In this document: piece by piece, positions 5,538-8,314 of the stretch
How positions within the stretch are numbered: the first letter of the stretch is position 1
Layout of the letters: each line of letters starts with the position of its first letter
DNA from: an uncultured Eubacteriales bacterium
GTDB taxonomy: Bacteria; Bacillota; Clostridia; Lachnospirales; Lachnospiraceae
Assembly: GCA_900313765.1 (NCBI GenBank)
Contig: OMSN01000143.1
Span: 1-8,314 of the forward strand
Length of the DNA stretch: 8,314 nt
Reading direction: 5' to 3'
Made by a program: the position numbers and the translations under genes
The notes under the pieces: model-generated
Seen by the model: only the letters and a program-made list of their open reading frames with translations
What the model was told of the DNA's origin: nothing
The model's database searches: none

Positions 5538-6141
5538 AGATATCCTCGTTCTGTATGTATGTTCTAACTGCATCGGGAACGTAGTATCGGATGCTCTCAC
5601 CCCCGCTGTATCTTGACCGGATCGTATGGGATGAGATATCCAGATTCGGGCTCTCCAGCTTCCTGATATCGGCGTTGTACCGCTTCTTCAGCTGCTCGAT
5701 CTGAAAGTCCAGTTCTTTCACGCTCATCCGGTCCCGGACTGCCGCAACCAGAATACACTGGTCACAGATCTCCTGCGGACACATCCATGTGTCGAAGGAC
5801 AGGAGGGAATCAGCTCCTATGATAAAATAATAATCTGTGTCAGGATTCTGCGCACGCAGACGTCTGAGCGTTTCTTTGGTATATACATATCCCTGTTCAT
5901 GCATTTCCGCCAGGGACAGTTCAAAATGTTCGTTGGATGCGATCGCAAGGCGCACCATCTCCACTCTCTGCTCATTGGTGGCGCCATGCCGGTCTTTCTT
6001 ATGGGGTGGATTGCCGGAAGGCATGAACAGAACCCTCTCAAGACCAAACTGCTCCCAGGCACTCTCGCCGAGGATCAGATGACCCATATGGATGGGATCA
6101 AAAGTCCCTCCCATGATGCCGACTTTCCTTCTATCCGTCAT
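5524..6141 (-). CDS. nadD: Nicotinate-nucleotide adenylyltransferase NadD
   Basis: The product has 205 residues, normal for the family. It transfers AMP from ATP to nicotinate mononucleotide to form deamido-NAD, an essential step of NAD synthesis shared by de novo and salvage routes. The nucleotidyltransferase signature GGTFDPIHMGH (residues 11-21, with the HxGH-type His18 and His21) and the second ATP-binding motif ISSHTIRSR (169-177) are present, as is MPSGNPPHK (40-48). The ATG at 6139-6141 overlaps the yhbY stop by 4 nt (ATGA), and AGGAAA lies upstream. Coupled translation with both neighbours is likely. Confidence 0.97.
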   Translation of the reverse strand: MTDRRKVGIMGGTFDPIHMGHLILGESAWEQFGLERVLFMPSGNPPHKKDRHGATNEQRVEMVRLAIASNEHFELSLAEMHEQGYVYTKETLRRLRAQNPDTDYYFIIGADSLLSFDTWMCPQEICDQCILVAAVRDRMSVKELDFQIEQLKKRYNADIRKLESPNLDISSHTIRSRYSGGESIRYYVPDAVRTYIQNEDIYGNC

Positions 6142-6449
6142 AATGCTTTCCTGGATGCGGGCGGGAGAATGATCTTCTTCTTATCATCCTTGCCCTCTTT
6201 ATAAAGGACAAACCTGCGCCCGATCACCTGTACCAGCTGGGAACGGGTTCTCTCGGCAGCGGTTTCCGCCATCTGCCGGATGTCATCAAAACAGTTCTGC
6301 AGGACTGCGACCTTGATCAGTTCTCTGGCTGCCAGAGCTTCTTTCATGGCATCCGTATTCTCAGGGGTCAGACCCTCCTTGCCGATCTGGACGACCGGAT
6401 CTTCTTTGGAAGCCAGACTCTTCAGATATGCTCTCTGTTTACTTGTCAT
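6138..6449 (-). CDS. yhbY: CRM-domain ribosome assembly RNA-binding protein YhbY (YqeI)
   Basis: The product has 103 residues, almost entirely one CRM domain. It begins MTSKQRAYLKSLA, then PVVQIGKEGLTP with the GxxG-type RNA-binding loop (GKEG), followed by EALAARELIKVAVLQN and VQVIGRRFVLYK. YhbY associates with pre-50S ribosomal particles and is thought to help assembly. The ATG at 6447-6449 has GAGAGGA close upstream. The stop overlaps the nadD start by 4 nt. It follows recJ after a 75-bp gap that holds a possible promoter. In many Clostridia obgE precedes this gene; it is not present here. Confidence 0.95.
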   Translation of the reverse strand: MTSKQRAYLKSLASKEDPVVQIGKEGLTPENTDAMKEALAARELIKVAVLQNCFDDIRQMAETAAERTRSQLVQVIGRRFVLYKEGKDDKKKIILPPASRKAL

Positions 6450-6481
6450 ATATTCCTCTCCATCTCGAAAAAACTATTTTG

Positions 6482-6510
6482 AGAATATCATAGATATCCC
6501 GAATTAGCAA
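6482..6510 (-). promoter_or_regulatory. Possible internal promoter before yhbY
   Basis: In the recJ-yhbY gap the minus strand has TTGCTA (6505-6510), a 17-bp spacer and TATTCT (6482-6487). Each hexamer matches consensus at 4 of 6 positions. It could allow the yhbY-to-sseB genes to be transcribed apart from recJ. No terminator hairpin follows the recJ stop, so readthrough is also likely. Confidence 0.4.
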
Positions 6511-6524
6511 ATAAAGTACCCGGT

Positions 6525-8314
6525 TTACTGATAGTTTACAATGTGGATCTGCACACTTCTCACACCGCGGTATTCATTGATCTGAGGCTGATATGTCACT
6601 GCCAGACGCAGGTCATTGTCTGCGCCTATTTTCAGCCTTGCCATTGCCTGGGCTCCTGCTTTCTGCGTCAGGTATTCTTCCATCACGCCGGCATCTCCGA
6701 ACCACAGTGCATCCATCCGCGTACCATTATCCTCCAGGAGAAGGCGGACAGCATTGCGCTTTTCTCCCAATACGCGCATCTGCAGTACTTTCAGATTGCT
6801 CTGGGCAAATAAAGGCCCCCGGTTTCCGGGACCGAATGGCTCCAGAATATGGAGGGACTCCACGAAGTCTTCTGTGACATACGAAAATGGAAGACGCATA
6901 TCGATCCGGACCTTTTTGATCAGATCTTCATCCGTAAGCGTACAGTTGTCATTGATTCGATGTCTGAGCTCTGCGAGGCGGTCTTTCCTGAGTGTCACCC
7001 CGGCAGCCATGGCGTGTCCGCCGAATTTTACAAAGAGGTCGCTGATGGCGGTCAGGCCTTCAAACATGTTGTACGCCTCAGTGGAGCGGCCGCTTCCCTT
7101 GATCAGTTCCGGATCTTCGGAGTCCGTGAGTATGATGGCAGGTCTGTTGTAATTGTCCTTGATCTTGGATGCAATGATCCCTGCAACTGATTCATGGATA
7201 CCGGGAAGATATACGATCAGGATCCTGTCCTGCAGGAAACTGCCCGATTCAATCTGCAGGCAGGCCTGCTTAGTACCTTCCTGTGTCATATTCTTCCGCT
7301 CGGTATTCAGCTGCGCCAGTTCAGAGGCCATATGCATGGCAGTGACCGGATCCTCCTGAGCAAGAAGTGCGATCGATCTCATAGCTGAGTCCAGACGACC
7401 GCCTGCATTCAGGCACGGTCCCAGAATAAATCCGATATCATAACAGCGAAGCGGCCTGCCGGAGATCCCTGTCTGCGCGATCAGGGCACGGATACCGGCA
7501 TCCGTACACCCTGGCAGCATCGCCAGTCCTTTCTGCACAAGAATGCGGTTCTCACCGGTCAGCTTCATCACATCTGTAATGGTCGCAATCGCAGCATAGG
7601 GAAGATGGCGCAGCGTAAGGGGACAATCCTCCACGGGAAGCACATTTTCTCCCCGTTTCATCATGTACATGCATTCATACAGATGCATCAGCTTCCAGGC
7701 AACAGCAGCTCCGCACAGGTCTTTGTTGGGATACATGCATCCGGGTTTCTTCGGATCGACGATGATGTCCGCCTCGGGGAGCAGGTATTCTCTTCTCCCC
7801 TCTTCGTCTTCATGAAAGTTTGGTTCATGGTGATCTGTCAGGATGACTGTCATCCCCAGTTCTTTCGCTCTTGCAACGGCATGAGTCGCAGCGATTCCGT
7901 TGTCACAGGTCAGGATCGTATCCACACCTGCATCGCAGGCGTCTTCAATCAGGCGGACATTCAGCCCGAATCCGTCACGTATGCGGTCCGGTACTTCATA
8001 ATCGATGCATGCGCCGTCCTTTCGCAGCGTATCAAACAGGATATAGGTGGCGCAGATCCCGTCAACATCATAATCGCCGATGATACGGATCTTAGAACCG
8101 GATCGGACCTTATCATGCAGCAGACGGACTGCTTCCATCGCGGCGTCAAGCAATGCAGGGTCATCCAGGTCACGCAGTGTTCCGTACAGGAATCTTCGAA
8201 TATCTGCGTCGGATGTGATATCACGGTTTCGCAGGATCCTGGCAATCACCGGGCTTACTGCATATCGTTCACTGATGGCGGCGAAATCTCCGCCTTTCCG
8301 GATCTCGATCCATT
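6525..8314 (-). CDS. recJ: Single-stranded-DNA-specific exonuclease RecJ (5' end beyond right edge)
   Basis: About 595 residues are visible. A GTG at 8249 is not the start: the frame stays open to the edge and reads WIEIRKGGDFAAISERYAVSP before it, matching the usual RecJ N-terminus, so only the first few codons are missing. RecJ degrades single-stranded DNA 5' to 3' in RecF-pathway recombination, mismatch repair and base excision repair. The DHH phosphoesterase motifs are intact: GDYDVDG (8058-8078), TCDNGIA, TDHHE (DHH at 7827-7835) and IIVDPKKP with the CGAAVAWKL helix. The DHHA1 motif GGHAMAAG lies at 6999-7022. The C-terminal part, about 120 residues, corresponds to the RecJ OB domain. 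The gene appears functional and heads the visible operon. Confidence 0.96.
   Translation of the reverse strand, partial: WIEIRKGGDFAAISERYAVSPVIARILRNRDITSDADIRRFLYGTLRDLDDPALLDAAMEAVRLLHDKVRSGSKIRIIGDYDVDGICATYILFDTLRKDGACIDYEVPDRIRDGFGLNVRLIEDACDAGVDTILTCDNGIAATHAVARAKELGMTVILTDHHEPNFHEDEEGRREYLLPEADIIVDPKKPGCMYPNKDLCGAAVAWKLMHLYECMYMMKRGENVLPVEDCPLTLRHLPYAAIATITDVMKLTGENRILVQKGLAMLPGCTDAGIRALIAQTGISGRPLRCYDIGFILGPCLNAGGRLDSAMRSIALLAQEDPVTAMHMASELAQLNTERKNMTQEGTKQACLQIESGSFLQDRILIVYLPGIHESVAGIIASKIKDNYNRPAIILTDSEDPELIKGSGRSTEAYNMFEGLTAISDLFVKFGGHAMAAGVTLRKDRLAELRHRINDNCTLTDEDLIKKVRIDMRLPFSYVTEDFVESLHILEPFGPGNRGPLFAQSNLKVLQMRVLGEKRNAVRLLLEDNGTRMDALWFGDAGVMEEYLTQKAGAQAMARLKIGADNDLRLAVTYQPQINEYRGVRSVQIHIVNYQ

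Noticed and set aside
5538..5600. Longer YqeK start, up to 5600
   Set aside because: It would overlap nadD far more, adds residues not typical of the family, and the ATG at 5537 has a clear ribosome binding site.
8247..8249. GTG as the recJ start
   Set aside because: The frame stays open upstream with a typical RecJ N-terminal sequence to the window edge, and no ribosome binding site precedes this GTG.

Overview
The window looks like a core chromosomal segment of a Firmicute of class Clostridia, most likely a Lachnospiraceae-type gut anaerobe. This is inferred from the conserved yhbY-nadD-yqeK-rsfS order, a Gram-positive LexA ([13 protein letters not shown] signature), AGGAGG-type ribosome binding sites, a DUF1002 secreted protein, and protein sequences that read like that family. 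No plasmid, phage structural gene, tRNA, rRNA or CRISPR array is visible.

Left part (1-2972). The 5' end of a tyrosine recombinase/integrase gene runs off the left edge on the minus strand. Its leader carries a good sigma-A-type promoter, a palindrome at the predicted start of transcription, twin 17-bp direct repeats and a LexA-box-like sequence. Upstream is a gene-poor stretch (152-529) with an inverted repeat, a terminator-like hairpin and a nearly perfect 91-bp tandem duplication that includes the last bases of the next gene. That gene (530-2695, minus) encodes a 721-residue secreted DUF1002 protein with a long Thr/Ser/Glu-rich linker and a beta-rich C-terminal part. A divergent promoter region separates it from lexA.

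Middle (2973-3648). lexA is on the plus strand, behind an extended -10 promoter and tandem SOS-box-like operators. The protein keeps the whole autocleavage machinery but lacks nine residues of the winged-helix DNA-binding domain, which is the most surprising observation here. A strong, probably bidirectional terminator separates lexA from the convergent operon.

Right part (3696-8314). A minus-strand operon reads recJ (5' end beyond the right edge), yhbY, nadD, yqeK, rsfS, sseB-like. Several junctions overlap or abut (4-nt overlap yhbY/nadD, 14-nt overlap nadD/yqeK, stop directly followed by start at rsfS/sseB), so translational coupling is likely. It joins DNA repair (RecJ), ribosome assembly and silencing (YhbY, RsfS), NAD synthesis (NadD) and Ap4A turnover (YqeK). 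obgE, often the first gene of this cluster, is not next to yhbY; recJ holds that place.

The most interesting hypothesis is a modified SOS circuit: a LexA with an altered DNA-binding domain, degenerate LexA boxes at its own promoter, and a nearly identical 12-bp box in the leader of the nearby recombinase gene. No wholly new multi-gene system can be claimed from the sequence.
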